Assembly: GCF_004151245.1 (NCBI RefSeq)
Contig: NZ_JUIW01000010.1
Location: 124,001 to 188,000 of the forward strand
From: Flavobacterium beibuense
GTDB lineage: Bacteria > Bacteroidota > Bacteroidia > Flavobacteriales > Flavobacteriaceae
Direction of reading: 5' to 3'
DNA length: 64,000 bases
The position numbers and the translations under genes were made by a program. Under the pieces are notes generated by a model. The model was given only the letters and a program-made list of their open reading frames with translations. It searched no databases and was not told the DNA's origin. Of this stretch, positions 52,061 to 62,500 are shown in pieces; the first letter of the stretch is position 1, and every line of letters begins with the position of its first letter.

Positions 52061-52255
52061 ATGGCACATCCTAAGAGAAAGACCTCGAAAACGAGAAGAG
52101 ACAAGAGAAGGACACACTATAAGGCGTCTGTTCCTCAAATTGCTACATGTCCAGTAACCGGAGAAGCACATTTATACCACAGAGCATACTGGCATGAAGG
52201 TAAAATGTACTACAGAGGACAGGTAGTAATAGACAAGCAGGAAGCGGTTGCTTAA
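52061..52255 (+). CDS. rpmF: 50S ribosomal protein L32
   Basis: A 64-aa basic ribosomal protein: [22 protein letters not shown]-terminus and [15 protein letters not shown] middle. It forms an operon with DUF177, and the fatty-acid genes fabH-accB-accC follow behind a terminator, the widely conserved rpmF-plsX/fabH neighbourhood. Confidence 0.97.
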   Translation: MAHPKRKTSKTRRDKRRTHYKASVPQIATCPVTGEAHLYHRAYWHEGKMYYRGQVVIDKQEAVA

Positions 52256-52272
52256 TTGTTAAGATATAAGAG

Positions 52273-52302
52273 AAAAACTCTCACATAGTGAGAGTTTTTT
52301 TG
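52273..52302 (+). terminator. rpmF terminator
   Basis: Stem AAAACTCTCAC / GTGAGAGTTTT with T7. Confidence 0.85.
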
Positions 52303-52415
52303 TTAAACGCAATCTATTTGAAATTAAGGAGGATTATTACAAGCGATTTTATATTTTTTTTGTAATTTCCACCACTTTTTCAAATCCCGGATTTGAATAG
52401 AAATAATTTATCCTT

Positions 52416-53414
52416 ATGAATAAAATAACAGCCGCCATTACAGCTGTAGGGGCTTATGTGCCAGATTTTGTCCTTTCTAACCAAGTTCTGGAAACTATGG
52501 TTGATACTAATGACGAATGGATTACCACCCGTACAGGTATTAAAGAAAGGCGTATACTTAAAGATAAAGATAAAGGGACTTCCTTTTTGGCTATAAAAGC
52601 AGCAGAAGACCTGCTGAAAAAATCAGGAACAAAACCGGAGGACATTGATATGGTTCTTGTTGCAACAGCAACTCCTGATATGCCTGTGGCTGCCACTGCG
52701 GTTTATGTGGCTTCACAAATAGGCGCTGTTAATGCCTTTGCATATGATTTGCAGGCAGCATGCTCCAGCTTTTTATACGGTATGTCTACCGCTGCAGCTT
52801 ATATTCAAAGCGGCAGGTATAAAAAAGTACTTCTTATAGGGGCAGATAAAATGTCATCTATTATAGATTATACAGACAGGGCAACCTGTATTATATTTGG
52901 AGACGGTGCAGGTGCTGCATTGTTTGAACCAAATGAAGAAGGTCTTGGTTTGCAGGATGAATATTTAAGAAGCGACGGTATTGGTCGTGAATATCTTAAA
53001 ATTGATGCGGGAGGGTCTTTACTTCCTCCGTCTGCAGAAACTGTGGCAAACAAACAGCATTATGTTTTTCAGGACGGTAAGACCGTGTTTAAGTATGCGG
53101 TATCTAACATGGCCGACGTAAGTGAAAAGATAATGCAACGCAATAATCTTTCTCACGATGATGTAGACTGGCTTATTGCCCACCAGGCAAATAAAAGAAT
53201 TATTGATGCCACTGCATCAAGAATGAACCTGGATGAATCTAAAGTGCTGATTAATATCGAAAAATACGGTAATACAACATCAGCAACACTACCTTTGCTT
53301 TTAAACGATTTTGAACACCTTTTGAAGAAAGGCGATAACCTTGTTTTTGCTTCTTTTGGAGGAGGTTTTACATGGGGTTCAATTTATCTTAAATGGGCCT
53401 ACGATAAAAAATAG
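52416..53414 (+). CDS. fabH: Beta-ketoacyl-ACP synthase III
   Basis: A 332-aa thiolase-fold enzyme that starts fatty-acid synthesis by condensing acyl-CoA with malonyl-ACP. The Cys-His-Asn triad is seen as C116 in ACSSFLYG, H256 in IAHQANKR and N286 in YGNTTSA. Length is typical. accB follows after 26 bp, so chain initiation and malonyl-CoA supply are co-transcribed. Confidence 0.97.
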   Translation: MNKITAAITAVGAYVPDFVLSNQVLETMVDTNDEWITTRTGIKERRILKDKDKGTSFLAIKAAEDLLKKSGTKPEDIDMVLVATATPDMPVAATAVYVASQIGAVNAFAYDLQAACSSFLYGMSTAAAYIQSGRYKKVLLIGADKMSSIIDYTDRATCIIFGDGAGAALFEPNEEGLGLQDEYLRSDGIGREYLKIDAGGSLLPPSAETVANKQHYVFQDGKTVFKYAVSNMADVSEKIMQRNNLSHDDVDWLIAHQANKRIIDATASRMNLDESKVLINIEKYGNTTSATLPLLLNDFEHLLKKGDNLVFASFGGGFTWGSIYLKWAYDKK

Positions 53415-53440
53415 AACAAACTAAACAAAATTCGGAAATT

Positions 53441-53932
53441 ATGGATATTAGAGAAATTCAAAACCTAATTAAGTTTGTAGCAAAATCCGGTGCTACCGAA
53501 GTAAAATTAGAAATGGATGATTTTAAAATCACCATCAAAACTACAGAAGCAGGTGCAGAAGCAGCTACTACTTATGTACAGCACGTTCCTGTAGGACAAC
53601 CGGCTCCTCAGGTAATGCATCAACCGGCGCCTGCCGCTACACCGGCTGCCGCTCCTGCTGCACCAGCTGCTGCTGCTGAAGACGATTCTAAATATATAAC
53701 TATAAAATCGCCTATTATAGGTACTTTATACAGAAAACCTTCTCCGGACAAAGCTCCGTTTGTTGAGGTAGGAAGCACAATCTCTAAAGGAGATGTTGTT
53801 TGTGTTATCGAGGCTATGAAGTTATTCAACGAAATCGAATCTGAAGTTTCAGGTAAAATCGTTAAGGTGTTAGTTGACGATGCTTCACCTGTTGAGTTCG
53901 ATCAGCCTTTATTCTTAGTTGATCCGTCATAA
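53441..53932 (+). CDS. accB: Acetyl-CoA carboxylase biotin carboxyl carrier protein
   Basis: A 163-aa carrier. An N-terminal helical segment is followed by an Ala/Pro-rich linker (~56-85) and the biotinyl domain with K127 in the [10 protein letters not shown] motif, where biotin is attached. Length is typical. accC follows after 88 bp in the standard accB-accC order. Confidence 0.97.
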   Translation: MDIREIQNLIKFVAKSGATEVKLEMDDFKITIKTTEAGAEAATTYVQHVPVGQPAPQVMHQPAPAATPAAAPAAPAAAAEDDSKYITIKSPIIGTLYRKPSPDKAPFVEVGSTISKGDVVCVIEAMKLFNEIESEVSGKIVKVLVDDASPVEFDQPLFLVDPS

Positions 53933-54020
53933 GGAATTTTAGATACTGATATACGAATGAGGAAGAAACTTCCTCATTTGCTTTATTTAAAATTTACAGT
54001 TCAATTTAAAATTTCAAACG

Positions 54021-55370
54021 ATGTTTAAAAAAATATTAATTGCAAACAGGGGAGAGATTGCACTACGTGTAATAAGAACCTGCAGGGAGATGGGCATCAA
54101 GACCGTAGCAGTATATTCTACTGCTGATGCAGAAAGCCTTCACGTAAAATTTGCTGATGAAGCTGTATGTATAGGTCCTGCACCAAGCAATTTATCATAT
54201 CTTAAAATGTCTAACATTATTGCTGCTGCAGAGATTACAAATGCAGATGCAATACATCCTGGGTACGGTTTCCTTTCAGAGAATGCAAAGTTCTCTAAAA
54301 TATGCCAGGAGCACGGTATTAAGTTTATTGGTGCTTCTCCTGAGATGATTGAAAAAATGGGTGATAAAGCGACTGCAAAAGCTACCATGAAAGCTGCAGG
54401 CGTACCATGTGTGCCAGGTTCTGACGGACTTCTTGAGTCTTTTGAGCATGCTCAAAAACTTGCCAAAGAATTTGGTTATCCTGTAATGCTTAAAGCTACT
54501 GCCGGTGGTGGTGGTAAAGGTATGAGAGCTGTATGGAAAGCCGAAGACCTGCAAAAAGCATGGGAAAGTGCTAAGCAAGAGGCTGGTGCTGCTTTTGGTA
54601 ACGACGGTATGTATATGGAAAAACTTATCGAAGAGCCAAGACACATCGAGATTCAGGTTGTAGGAGACTCTTTTGGTAAAGCATGTCACCTTTCAGAAAG
54701 AGACTGTTCAGTACAAAGACGTCACCAGAAACTTACAGAAGAAACTCCGTCTCCATTCATGACAGACGAGCTTCGTGAGGCTATGGGTACAGCGGCTGTT
54801 AAAGCGGCAGAATACATTCAGTATGAAGGTGCAGGTACAGTTGAGTTCCTTGTAGACAAGCACAGAAACTTCTACTTCATGGAGATGAATACCCGTATTC
54901 AGGTTGAGCACCCTATTACAGAGCAGGTTATTGATTATGACCTTATCCGTGAGCAGATACTAGTAGCTGCAGGTGTGCCTATTTCAGGTAAAAACTATCT
55001 TCCGCAACTTCACTCAATAGAATGTCGTATTAATGCAGAGGATCCCTATAATGATTTTAGACCGTCACCAGGTAAAATTACTACCCTGCACATGCCGGGA
55101 GGTCACGGTGTACGTTTAGATACTCATGTATACTCTGGTTATACAATTCCGCCTAACTACGATTCAATGATTGCTAAGCTTATAACAACTGCCCAAACAA
55201 GGGAAGAGGCTATAAACAAAATGAAGCGTGCTCTTGATGAGTTCGTTATTGAAGGTATTAAAACTACTATACCATTCCACAGACAACTGATGGATGAGCC
55301 GGATTATGTAGCGGGTAATTATACAACTAAATTCATGGAGAGTTTCAAAATGAATGAGCCTGCAAATTAA
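54021..55370 (+). CDS. accC: Acetyl-CoA carboxylase biotin carboxylase
   Basis: A 449-aa ATP-grasp enzyme that carboxylates the biotin of AccB. Features are [20 protein letters not shown], the glycine-rich ATP loop [49 protein letters not shown] (catalytic Glu/Arg) and the C-terminal [17 protein letters not shown]. It is the last gene of the fabH-accB-accC unit, with a strong terminator just downstream. Confidence 0.97.
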   Translation: MFKKILIANRGEIALRVIRTCREMGIKTVAVYSTADAESLHVKFADEAVCIGPAPSNLSYLKMSNIIAAAEITNADAIHPGYGFLSENAKFSKICQEHGIKFIGASPEMIEKMGDKATAKATMKAAGVPCVPGSDGLLESFEHAQKLAKEFGYPVMLKATAGGGGKGMRAVWKAEDLQKAWESAKQEAGAAFGNDGMYMEKLIEEPRHIEIQVVGDSFGKACHLSERDCSVQRRHQKLTEETPSPFMTDELREAMGTAAVKAAEYIQYEGAGTVEFLVDKHRNFYFMEMNTRIQVEHPITEQVIDYDLIREQILVAAGVPISGKNYLPQLHSIECRINAEDPYNDFRPSPGKITTLHMPGGHGVRLDTHVYSGYTIPPNYDSMIAKLITTAQTREEAINKMKRALDEFVIEGIKTTIPFHRQLMDEPDYVAGNYTTKFMESFKMNEPAN

Positions 55371-55394
55371 TTTTGTAGTTAAATAATAAATAGG

Positions 55395-55424
55395 AAAAGG
55401 CCTGCATAATTGCAGGCCTTTTTT
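55395..55424 (+). terminator. accC terminator
   Basis: Stem AAAAGGCCTGCA / TGCAGGCCTTTT with a short AT loop and T-tail. Confidence 0.88.
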
Positions 55425-55489
55425 ATGTGCTTTCATGTTGGTATCAATTTTTCTATATTAGAATGCATTAACTAAAAAATTAACCAACC

Positions 55490-55861
55490 ATGACAAACAA
55501 ATTCACACAAAGCTTAAGAAGCTTTATCACTACACTTGCGCTTTTTTTAGTGTTTACAGTTGCTGTAAATGCTCAGGATAAAGTACAGGAAGGTGCAGTA
55601 AAAGTAACTGCTCACATGAAGTCTCAACTTTCTTTAAATGACGGTCAATACACCAGGGTTTTGGCAATTAATAAGGACTACCTTCAAAAGGTGACCGATA
55701 ACCCGGGAGCTACTACCGTTGAAAAGGCAAAAAAGAAAAAAGTATATGATGAAGAAAGGGATGAAAAACTGAAATCAGTTCTTAATGCGTCACAGTATAA
55801 AATTTATGTTGCAAACCGTTCTTCTAATGCCAGGGTGTATAAAGAAGTAACAGATTTGTAA
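55490..55861 (+). CDS. Small secreted helical protein, unknown
   Basis: A 123-aa exported protein: signal peptide ending VNAQ, then a Lys-rich helical region (VTAHMKSQLSLNDGQYTRVLAINKDYLQKVTD, with a KAKKKKVYDEERDEKLKSVLNASQY stretch). The pattern of a 'L(S/N)..Q...(V/I)..IN.....' helix and a '...L...L...Q...Y' tail resembles small periplasmic proteins of Flavobacteriia, loosely Spy-like, but no family is certain. It is monocistronic, after the accC terminator. Confidence 0.7.
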   Translation: MTNKFTQSLRSFITTLALFLVFTVAVNAQDKVQEGAVKVTAHMKSQLSLNDGQYTRVLAINKDYLQKVTDNPGATTVEKAKKKKVYDEERDEKLKSVLNASQYKIYVANRSSNARVYKEVTDL

Positions 55862-56010
55862 TTTTAACAAAACTTTAACATAGTTAAAAAATAGATACCT
55901 TTCATAGAAAGCCTATAAAAACGGGAGTCACGCGTAATCTACTATTTAGATTGGACTTTAACGTTATAAAAATCTTAAGATTTCATTAGGGTTTTTTGAC
56001 CACAAGGTGT

Positions 56011-56018
56011 TACTTTTG
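56011..56018 (+). promoter_or_regulatory. -7 box before the two-helix membrane protein
   Basis: TACTTTTG matches TAnnTTTG, 31 bp upstream of the ATG at 56050. No -33 TTG with proper spacing was found. Confidence 0.4.
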
Positions 56019-56049
56019 TAAATGAAAGAGAAAAACTAATAAAAAACCT

Positions 56050-56502
56050 ATGAAAAAGTTAGAAATGCCGCTGTTCAATAACAGCTGCGGCAAACTTTTT
56101 AATGACAAAATCGTTCTTGCCTCTGCACACAGGGAAGAGGAAATTGAATTTAAAGAGATCAAGAAAATTAAGTTTGGCTTTAACGTCAGCTTAAAGTCTG
56201 TTATGTGGGCACTAATGCCATCAAGTATTTTTGTTTTGCTTTACCTGCAACGCGCTATGCTTGACGGAGCCATGTTCATCTTACTTTCTTTTGTTGCTAT
56301 TGGTATATCTGTTTTTTCTGTTGTAATGGCAGAGAAGAGTTATTATGTGCTGATAAAGCTAAGAGGAGGTCAAAATGTAAAGGTTAGGGTGTCTGTAGAT
56401 AACAAGAAGGATGCTAAGAAATTTGCCGATATGGCTATTAAAAGGCTTAGCAGGGTTTCCGGATCAACAGGAGGCTTAAAAGTTGTAAAAGAAGCAGCTT
56501 AA
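56050..56502 (+). CDS. Uncharacterised two-helix membrane protein
   Basis: A 150-aa protein with a short N-terminal domain, two adjacent membrane helices (~54-75, VMWALMPSSIFVLLYLQ; ~79-100, MFILLSFVAIGISVFSVVMA) and a C-terminal cytosolic domain (SYYVLIKLRGGQNVKVRVSVDNKKDAKKFADMAIKRL). The layout with a PH-like domain split around two helices is seen in small bacterial PH-domain membrane proteins, but the assignment is tentative. A terminator follows. Confidence 0.65.
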   Translation: MKKLEMPLFNNSCGKLFNDKIVLASAHREEEIEFKEIKKIKFGFNVSLKSVMWALMPSSIFVLLYLQRAMLDGAMFILLSFVAIGISVFSVVMAEKSYYVLIKLRGGQNVKVRVSVDNKKDAKKFADMAIKRLSRVSGSTGGLKVVKEAA

Positions 56503-56524
56503 GAATTAAAAAGCAATAGAAAGA

Positions 56525-56559
56525 AAAATCCCGAAGTGTCCAACTTCGGGATTTTTTTA
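56525..56559. terminator. Bidirectional terminator before the glutamate-synthase-like gene
   Basis: Stem AAATCCCGAAGT / ACTTCGGGATTT with a T-run after it and A-run before it; it serves both convergent genes. Confidence 0.87.
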
Positions 56560-56560
56560 T

Positions 56561-58144
56561 TTAAAAGCGTTCTGCTGAGGCTTTTTTCCAAAAATGAAGG
56601 AATGCTGGCGGCACGGTTGATTCTTCTATCATACAGCCTTTATTTGGCTCAGGATAGGTCTCAAGGAATGTTTCGATCTTTGTCCTGTCGGTTCTCATAC
56701 TTACAACACTTCTGTCTACTTCGTCAGGGTGTCTTAATCCGGCAGAAGCCATTAGTTCCATTGCACTTTTTACCGTTTCATGCTGAAAGCTTGCTACACG
56801 ATGTTTCTTTTCCTGAGGTACAAGTCCCTTAACGAGTTCAGGGTCCTGTGTAGCGACTCCGGTAGGGCATGTGTTGGCATGGCATTCTAGAGCCTGAATA
56901 CATCCCAGGGCAAACATCATTCCTCTGGCAGAATTACACAAGTCTGCGCCTGTCGCAAGCGTTTTAATGATGTCAAATCCACTAACAATCTTTCCGCTGC
57001 AAATAATCTTTATCTGGTCTTTTATGCCAAAACCTACAAGACAGTCATATACAAAAGCGAGTGCGTCACGAAGCGGCATCCCTACGTGATCTGAATATTC
57101 CTGAGGGGCAGCTCCTGTTCCTCCTTCACCACCGTCTACGGTAATAAAGTCGAGATAGGTTCCGGTTTCAACCATGGCTTTACAAATAGAAATAAACTCT
57201 GATTTGTTGCCAATACATATTTTAATGCCTACCGGTTTTCCTCCGGATCCTTTTCTGAGAAGCTTTACAAAGTCCATAAGTTCTAATGGAGTTGTAAATG
57301 CCGAGTGATAAGGAGGCGATACTATATCATGACCTTTACTAACGATGCGAATAGCGGCAATTTCGTCGGTAACCTTTTCTTTAGGTAATATTCCGCCATG
57401 TCCGGGTTTTGCGCCCTGAGAGAATTTTATCTCAATCATCTTTACCGAATCTAGCGCGGCTCTTTTGGCGTATTCGTCATAGTTGAATTTGCCTTCACCA
57501 TCGCGACAGCTAAAATAGCCGGTACCTATGTTCCAAACTATGTCTCCACCTTCACTAAGGTGGTAAGGTGATAATCCTCCTTCGCCGGTATTATGGTAGA
57601 AGCCGCCTATTTTGGCACCGGCATTTAGTGCCAGTATTGCATTTTTACTTAATGAGCCATAGCTCATGGCGCTAATGTTGAAAAGACTTGCTGAATATGG
57701 TTTTTCACATTGCGAGGAACCAATAATTACCCTTGGGCTAAAGTTTATATCGGCAAAAGGGATGGCATTTATACTGTGGTTTATCCATTGGTAGCCTATA
57801 TCATAAATATTAAGCTGGGTACCAAATGGCATGGTGTCAAGTTCCTTTTTACTACGCTGGTAAACCAAGCTTCGTTGCAGACGGTTAAAGGGTTTTCCGT
57901 CAAGATCTGTTTCGATAAAATACTGGCGCATTTCAGGTCCTATGGATTCCAATACATAACGTAGCCTTCCTAAAAGAGGGAAGTTACGTCTGATAGTCTT
58001 TTTAGACTGGTACATGTCGTAAAGCCCCATTAATATAAGCGGGAGAAAAATAAGTAACAGTAAAATGGATTTCCAGTTAATGTAGGTAAGTAATGCAATA
58101 ATGGATAAGGAGGTAATTGTAAAAAGAATAAATACTCTTCTCAT
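56561..58144 (-). CDS. FMN-binding glutamate synthase-like protein (GltB central domain)
   Basis: A 527-aa protein: one or two N-terminal membrane helices (~4-40) and then the FMN/Fe-S domain of glutamate synthase. It has SAMSYGSLSKNAILALNAGAKIGGFYHNTGEGGLSPYH, KFSQGAKPGHGGILP, ITVDGGEGGTGAAPQEYSDH and the Fe-S cluster region CIQALECHANTCPTGVATQ. The glutaminase and GXGXG domains of full GltB are absent, so it is not a complete glutamate synthase. The family is widespread, with no firmly established reaction. Monocistronic. Confidence 0.9.
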   Translation of the reverse strand: MRRVFILFTITSLSIIALLTYINWKSILLLLIFLPLILMGLYDMYQSKKTIRRNFPLLGRLRYVLESIGPEMRQYFIETDLDGKPFNRLQRSLVYQRSKKELDTMPFGTQLNIYDIGYQWINHSINAIPFADINFSPRVIIGSSQCEKPYSASLFNISAMSYGSLSKNAILALNAGAKIGGFYHNTGEGGLSPYHLSEGGDIVWNIGTGYFSCRDGEGKFNYDEYAKRAALDSVKMIEIKFSQGAKPGHGGILPKEKVTDEIAAIRIVSKGHDIVSPPYHSAFTTPLELMDFVKLLRKGSGGKPVGIKICIGNKSEFISICKAMVETGTYLDFITVDGGEGGTGAAPQEYSDHVGMPLRDALAFVYDCLVGFGIKDQIKIICSGKIVSGFDIIKTLATGADLCNSARGMMFALGCIQALECHANTCPTGVATQDPELVKGLVPQEKKHRVASFQHETVKSAMELMASAGLRHPDEVDRSVVSMRTDRTKIETFLETYPEPNKGCMIEESTVPPAFLHFWKKASAERF

Positions 58145-58253
58145 AAAATAGTATTTTTTAGCGTGTTTGAATGTGCTGTGATTATAAGTATAAAGATAGC
58201 GGTTTAACCCGCTCCTGCTACGGGAATGTGTAATTTGAACTTATTATAAACAA

Positions 58254-58281
58254 AAAGCCCGAAGCATTGCTTCGGGCTTAG
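58254..58281. terminator. Terminator after the C1B peptidase gene
   Basis: Stem AAGCCCGAAGC / GCTTCGGGCTT. With the A-run on the left it terminates the minus-strand peptidase. Confidence 0.8.
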
Positions 58282-58302
58282 TTATATCCTGTAATTAAGC
58301 AA

Positions 58303-59505
58303 TTATTGCTTAATGTCTAATTTTTTAGCGATAGATGAAGGAACCCCTCCTTTGTGAAGAAGGATAGCAGTAGTTTTATACTTTACAAAGTTTTTAGTCA
58401 TATACATATATCCTTTGTAGTCGTTTGTAGCACCCCAAGAGTTTTTGATGATGTAGTACTCTTTACCGTTTTGGTCTTTAGTGATACCAACAATGTGCAT
58501 ACCATGATCATCGGTAGTGTTGTAGTTGTCAAAAGCCGCCTGACGCAAATCTTCTGTGATTTCCATTTCAGGTTTAGGACCTTTAAATATCTCCTCTCTT
58601 TCCTGTGGAGTCATATCACTAAATTCTTTTGAAGGGATGTAAGCAACACCGTTTTTCCAGCTAAAACCTTTTTCACTAACGTCACCAGCCCAGGCTACAG
58701 AGTAACCTTTTTTAAGGGCATTGTCTATAATATCGGTAAGCTCGTTCATTTTTACATTGTAAACCTGATCAAGAGACCAGTTGTCCGGTACCATTAAAGT
58801 GAATTTAGTATAGTACGGGTGTTCTTTAAATGAAGAAATTTCCACATAATCATCGGCATTGATACCTATAACCTCTTTAGCAAAAGTTTGCGGAGTATAT
58901 GTTTTTCCTTTGTATTTAAATGATTCAGGAACCTCACCAAGGTAAGAGTCGATAACTGCTGTGTAAGCCTTAATCCAGTTTGGTGTAAGTTCTCCATTAG
59001 GATTTTTAACGGCAGCTTCAAGAACACCTTGGGCCATAGTTTGCATTTCTGCAAATTTGTTGTTAGTAGTACCGTAGTTTAGTCCGGTATATTCGCTTTG
59101 TGGTAACGCACCGTATTTGCGGTACATGTTTATTACATCGTGCAGCGCACCACCATCACCAAGGGTAATAGCACCATGCATACGTACATAGTTTTTTCCT
59201 TTTTCAATATAAGCATTACGTGCAGTATATATTTGAGAAATCTCTACAGGCTCTTTGCCCATCCTTATCATTTCTGACTCAAGGAAAGAGTTTGCAGAGT
59301 AACTCCAGCACGTACCTGAAGACCCTTGGCTTTTTACCGGCGTATTTTCAATGTTTATTACTTCGGTAAACTGAAAAGAATCTTTACTGTTTTCACTTTG
59401 GTTGTTTTTTAACGAGTTAACCAGGTAATCCTGTGCAAACCCGGCATTCATACCTGCCAACAGCACTGTTGCTGCAAGAATTGGTTTAACTGAAAATTTA
59501 TACAT
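58303..59505 (-). CDS. C1B-family cysteine peptidase (bleomycin hydrolase/aminopeptidase C-like)
   Basis: A 400-aa exported peptidase: signal peptide (to GFAQ) followed by a papain-like domain. Active-site Cys is C66 in QGSSGTCWSYS, His is H337 in DDHGMHIVG and Asn lies about residue 359 in IIKNSWG. The domain with extra insertions around the Cys/His fits peptidase C1B (PepC/BLMH) rather than classical papain. The predicted periplasmic location is unusual for PepC, which is cytosolic in many bacteria. The S9 peptidase gene lies upstream on the same strand. Confidence 0.9.
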   Translation of the reverse strand: MYKFSVKPILAATVLLAGMNAGFAQDYLVNSLKNNQSENSKDSFQFTEVINIENTPVKSQGSSGTCWSYSANSFLESEMIRMGKEPVEISQIYTARNAYIEKGKNYVRMHGAITLGDGGALHDVINMYRKYGALPQSEYTGLNYGTTNNKFAEMQTMAQGVLEAAVKNPNGELTPNWIKAYTAVIDSYLGEVPESFKYKGKTYTPQTFAKEVIGINADDYVEISSFKEHPYYTKFTLMVPDNWSLDQVYNVKMNELTDIIDNALKKGYSVAWAGDVSEKGFSWKNGVAYIPSKEFSDMTPQEREEIFKGPKPEMEITEDLRQAAFDNYNTTDDHGMHIVGITKDQNGKEYYIIKNSWGATNDYKGYMYMTKNFVKYKTTAILLHKGGVPSSIAKKLDIKQ

Positions 59506-59565
59506 AAGTAGTAATTTGATTTTTATTTTTAAATAGTCGCTAAAATTATCTAAATGTTACGTTTT

Positions 59566-61464
59566 TTACAAGGTTTCTTTAAGCCATTTAAAAAATTCGC
59601 GTTGCCATACCATTCCGTTTTGTGGTTTTAGTACCCAGTGGTTTTCGTCAGGGAAAACTATAAAACGGCTTTTTATGCCTCTAAGCTGTGCTGCCTGGAA
59701 GGCTTCCTGTCCCTGCCCGATAGGTACCCTGAAATCTTTATCGCCCTGGAATATAAGGATAGGAGTATCCCATTTGTCTACATTGTTTATTGGATTAAAC
59801 TGAGAGAATGTTTTTTGCGCTACGGCATTATCCTTTTCCCAGTAAGCTCCGCCGCCGTCCCAGTTGGTAAAGAAAACCTCTTCGGTAGTGCCATACATAC
59901 TTTGAAGGTTAAATACACCATCATGAGCAATAAGGGTTTTAAAACGTTTGTTGTGGATACCTGCAAGATAGAATACAGAATATCCTCCGTAGCTGGCACC
60001 TACAGCCCCTAAACGGTTTTTGTCTACATAAGGTTCTTTAGCAACATCGTCTATAGCTGCAAGGTAATCGTTCATAACCTCACCACCCCAGTCTTTACTT
60101 ATGGCTTCGTTCCATGCAACACCGTGGCCCGGCATACCTCTTCTGTTAGGGGCTACTATAACATAACCCTGTGCAGCCATAACCTGGAAGTTCCAACGGA
60201 AAGAATAGAATTGTGACAGGGCAGACTGTGGTCCTCCCTGGCAGTAAAGCAGGGTAGGATATTTTTTGTTTGCATCAAAGTTAGGAGGCAGTATTACCCA
60301 TACCAGCATTTTTTTGCCATCGGCAGTGGTAACATATCTTTTCTCAGTTTTGCTTAAAGCTATTTTAGAATAAGCGGCATCGTTTACATGCGAAAGCTGT
60401 TTCCAGTCCTTTTTCTTCAGGTTGTAACTGTAAAGCTCGTTAGCATGGTTCATGTCAGATCTTGTAACTATGATATTGTTGTCTGAAAAACCGATGATGC
60501 TGTTTACGTCCCAGTAACCATCTGTAAGCTGGGTAACCCTTACGGCAATTCTAGTAAGTCCCGGGAAGTTAACTTCAAAAAGCTGTTTTGTTCCGTCTAT
60601 AGGTGCAAGGAAATATACTTTCTTGCCGTCTGCACTCCATGTGAAAGAATCTACAGTCCCGTCCCAACCAGCAGTAAGATTGATATCTGCGCCTTTATGG
60701 CGAACGATGATGTCATTCTTATCCGCTTCATAACCGTCACGCTTCATTTGTAGCCATGTTAAATCTCCCTGAGGAGAAAATGCAGGCTGAGTGTCATATC
60801 CGGGATTGTTAGGTGTAAGGTTCTTAGTGGTTTTGGTGGCCATATCATACTCATACAAGTCAGTATTGGTACTTGTGGCATATGCTGTTCCTGCCTTTTT
60901 CTTAGAAACGTAAACAATGTTTCCGTTAGGGGTCCATGTATAATCCTCTTCACCTCCAAAAGGTTTTTGTGGTGAATCATAAGGCTCTCCTTTCATTATA
61001 TCGGTAAAATTATCGGCATTGTCTACAGGGGAATAACCTACGTGATTGTGTTTTCCCTCGTTCCAGGTATCCCAGTGGCGATAGTCCAGTCCGTCATATA
61101 TCTGTACGGTAGACTTATCCAGCTCGGGGTAATAATCTCCACCATTTACTTTTTCAACCTTAATTTCCTGGCTGCCTAAAACGTACTTTCCATCCGGTGA
61201 TACATTACGGTCTTTGAGCAGGTTCTTATAATCTTCAATTTCCTTGCCCTCGCCTCCGTTAACCGGAATACTATAAAACTTAGAGTTGAATTTATTTTCG
61301 TCAACATCCGGGGTAGATACCTTGTAGATTATATTCTTTCCGTCTTTAGTAATACCTAAAGGGCTTATCCTGCCCAGTTTCCAAAGCAATTCTGGAGTCA
61401 TGTGGTCTTGAGCCGTAGCGGTTAATCCCATAACACTTAAGGTTAAAATAAGTAGTTTTTTCAT
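59566..61464 (-). CDS. S9 prolyl-oligopeptidase-family serine peptidase
   Basis: A 632-aa exported peptidase. Signal peptide is MKKLLILTLSVMGLTATAQ. An N-terminal seven-bladed beta-propeller (~20-370) has TolB/WD-like repeats such as FTWSADGKKVYFLAP. The C-terminal alpha/beta-hydrolase carries S491 in GASYGGY, D577 in GDKDFRVP and H609 in DENHWV. This resembles DPP4/acylaminoacyl-peptidase S9 enzymes of Bacteroidota, which degrade imported oligopeptides in the periplasm. It is followed by the C1B peptidase 60 bp downstream; together they suggest a peptide-utilisation pair. Confidence 0.93.
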   Translation of the reverse strand: MKKLLILTLSVMGLTATAQDHMTPELLWKLGRISPLGITKDGKNIIYKVSTPDVDENKFNSKFYSIPVNGGEGKEIEDYKNLLKDRNVSPDGKYVLGSQEIKVEKVNGGDYYPELDKSTVQIYDGLDYRHWDTWNEGKHNHVGYSPVDNADNFTDIMKGEPYDSPQKPFGGEEDYTWTPNGNIVYVSKKKAGTAYATSTNTDLYEYDMATKTTKNLTPNNPGYDTQPAFSPQGDLTWLQMKRDGYEADKNDIIVRHKGADINLTAGWDGTVDSFTWSADGKKVYFLAPIDGTKQLFEVNFPGLTRIAVRVTQLTDGYWDVNSIIGFSDNNIIVTRSDMNHANELYSYNLKKKDWKQLSHVNDAAYSKIALSKTEKRYVTTADGKKMLVWVILPPNFDANKKYPTLLYCQGGPQSALSQFYSFRWNFQVMAAQGYVIVAPNRRGMPGHGVAWNEAISKDWGGEVMNDYLAAIDDVAKEPYVDKNRLGAVGASYGGYSVFYLAGIHNKRFKTLIAHDGVFNLQSMYGTTEEVFFTNWDGGGAYWEKDNAVAQKTFSQFNPINNVDKWDTPILIFQGDKDFRVPIGQGQEAFQAAQLRGIKSRFIVFPDENHWVLKPQNGMVWQREFFKWLKETL

Positions 61465-61778
61465 TGTTTTTTCTGTTAAGAGGCCCTAAAAGTAAGGATT
61501 TTATTTAATAGGGTAAATTTATAAAAAGGAGTAAATTTTTGTTAGAGTAGCAATAAAGCGGACGATGTATTGTTAAATCTTTGAAAAAAGCATAAAAGAA
61601 CTGTTTAAAAACATTAAGAGAACGCAGGATTGAAAAAATATAGCTATTTTCACGGACTTAAAATGAACACCGCATATCAGGTATGATTATTGATGAAATC
61701 GTACGGGTTTTTGGTAAATGAAGGAGGCGCTTAAAAGCACAAAATTTTTACGGTAACGATTATAATTATTAAAGAAAT
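61465..61778. other. Divergent intergenic region between S9 peptidase and dedA
   Basis: A 314-bp AT-rich gap between divergent genes, expected to hold both promoters. No exact TAnnTTTG box, hairpin, tRNA or convincing small ORF was found on scanning. Confidence 0.4.
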
Positions 61779-62498
61779 ATGGACAGTTTTCACTGGACAC
61801 AGTTATTAAATCCTGAGTTTTATATTAACCTTGAAATTGGCGGAGTACCAGTAGGTATCTATGTGGTGCTTTTTATTGTTTTTGCCGAAACCGGCCTTTT
61901 TGCCGGATTCTTCCTTCCCGGCGACAGCCTTTTATTCCTTGCAGGGATTTACAGCGGGGAACTTATGGGTACCCTGTTTAATATAGAAAGCGACTTTTTA
62001 AATGTGGTTATCCTCGCGCTCCTTGTTGCGGGTGCCGGTATAGTGGGTAATACGTTTGGCTATTGGTTTGGTGCCAAGAGCGGAAATTACCTTTATAACA
62101 AAAAGGATACTTTTTGGTTCAAGAAGAAATACCTGTACCAGTCGCACGACTTTTTTGAAAAACACGGGGGCAGGGCTATTGTTTTTGCCCGTTTCCTTCC
62201 TATCATCAGGACATTTGCACCTATTATAGCAGGTATAGTAAAAATGGACCGTAAAAAGTTCATGGTTTATAATATAATAAGCTCCATATTATGGGCGTTT
62301 ACGCTTATATTTTCAGGACACTACCTGTATGAGCTGTTCCTTGCAAAACTTAATATAGACCTTAAGTCTTATATAGAATATATAATACTAATAATTATTG
62401 CTGTTACAACAGTACCTCTTGTACTTAATGCACTTAAAGGTAAAAAGGTTACCGAAAAAGAAGCAGAAGAAGAGGCAGAAAAGCACGGCGACTTTTAA
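61779..62498 (+). CDS. dedA: DedA-family (SNARE-associated / VTT) membrane protein
   Basis: A 239-aa integral membrane protein of the DedA superfamily. Core features are AETGLFAGFFLPGDSLLFLAG, GNTFGYWFGAKSGNYLYNKKDTFWFKKKYL and the arginine motif KHGGRAIVFARFLPIIRTFAPIIAGIVKM, followed by C-terminal helices and a charged Glu-rich tail. DedA proteins are linked to undecaprenyl-phosphate/lipid flipping and membrane homeostasis. It begins an operon with the FAD oxidoreductase, 2 bp downstream. Confidence 0.93.
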   Translation: MDSFHWTQLLNPEFYINLEIGGVPVGIYVVLFIVFAETGLFAGFFLPGDSLLFLAGIYSGELMGTLFNIESDFLNVVILALLVAGAGIVGNTFGYWFGAKSGNYLYNKKDTFWFKKKYLYQSHDFFEKHGGRAIVFARFLPIIRTFAPIIAGIVKMDRKKFMVYNIISSILWAFTLIFSGHYLYELFLAKLNIDLKSYIEYIILIIIAVTTVPLVLNALKGKKVTEKEAEEEAEKHGDF

Positions 62499-62500
62499 TT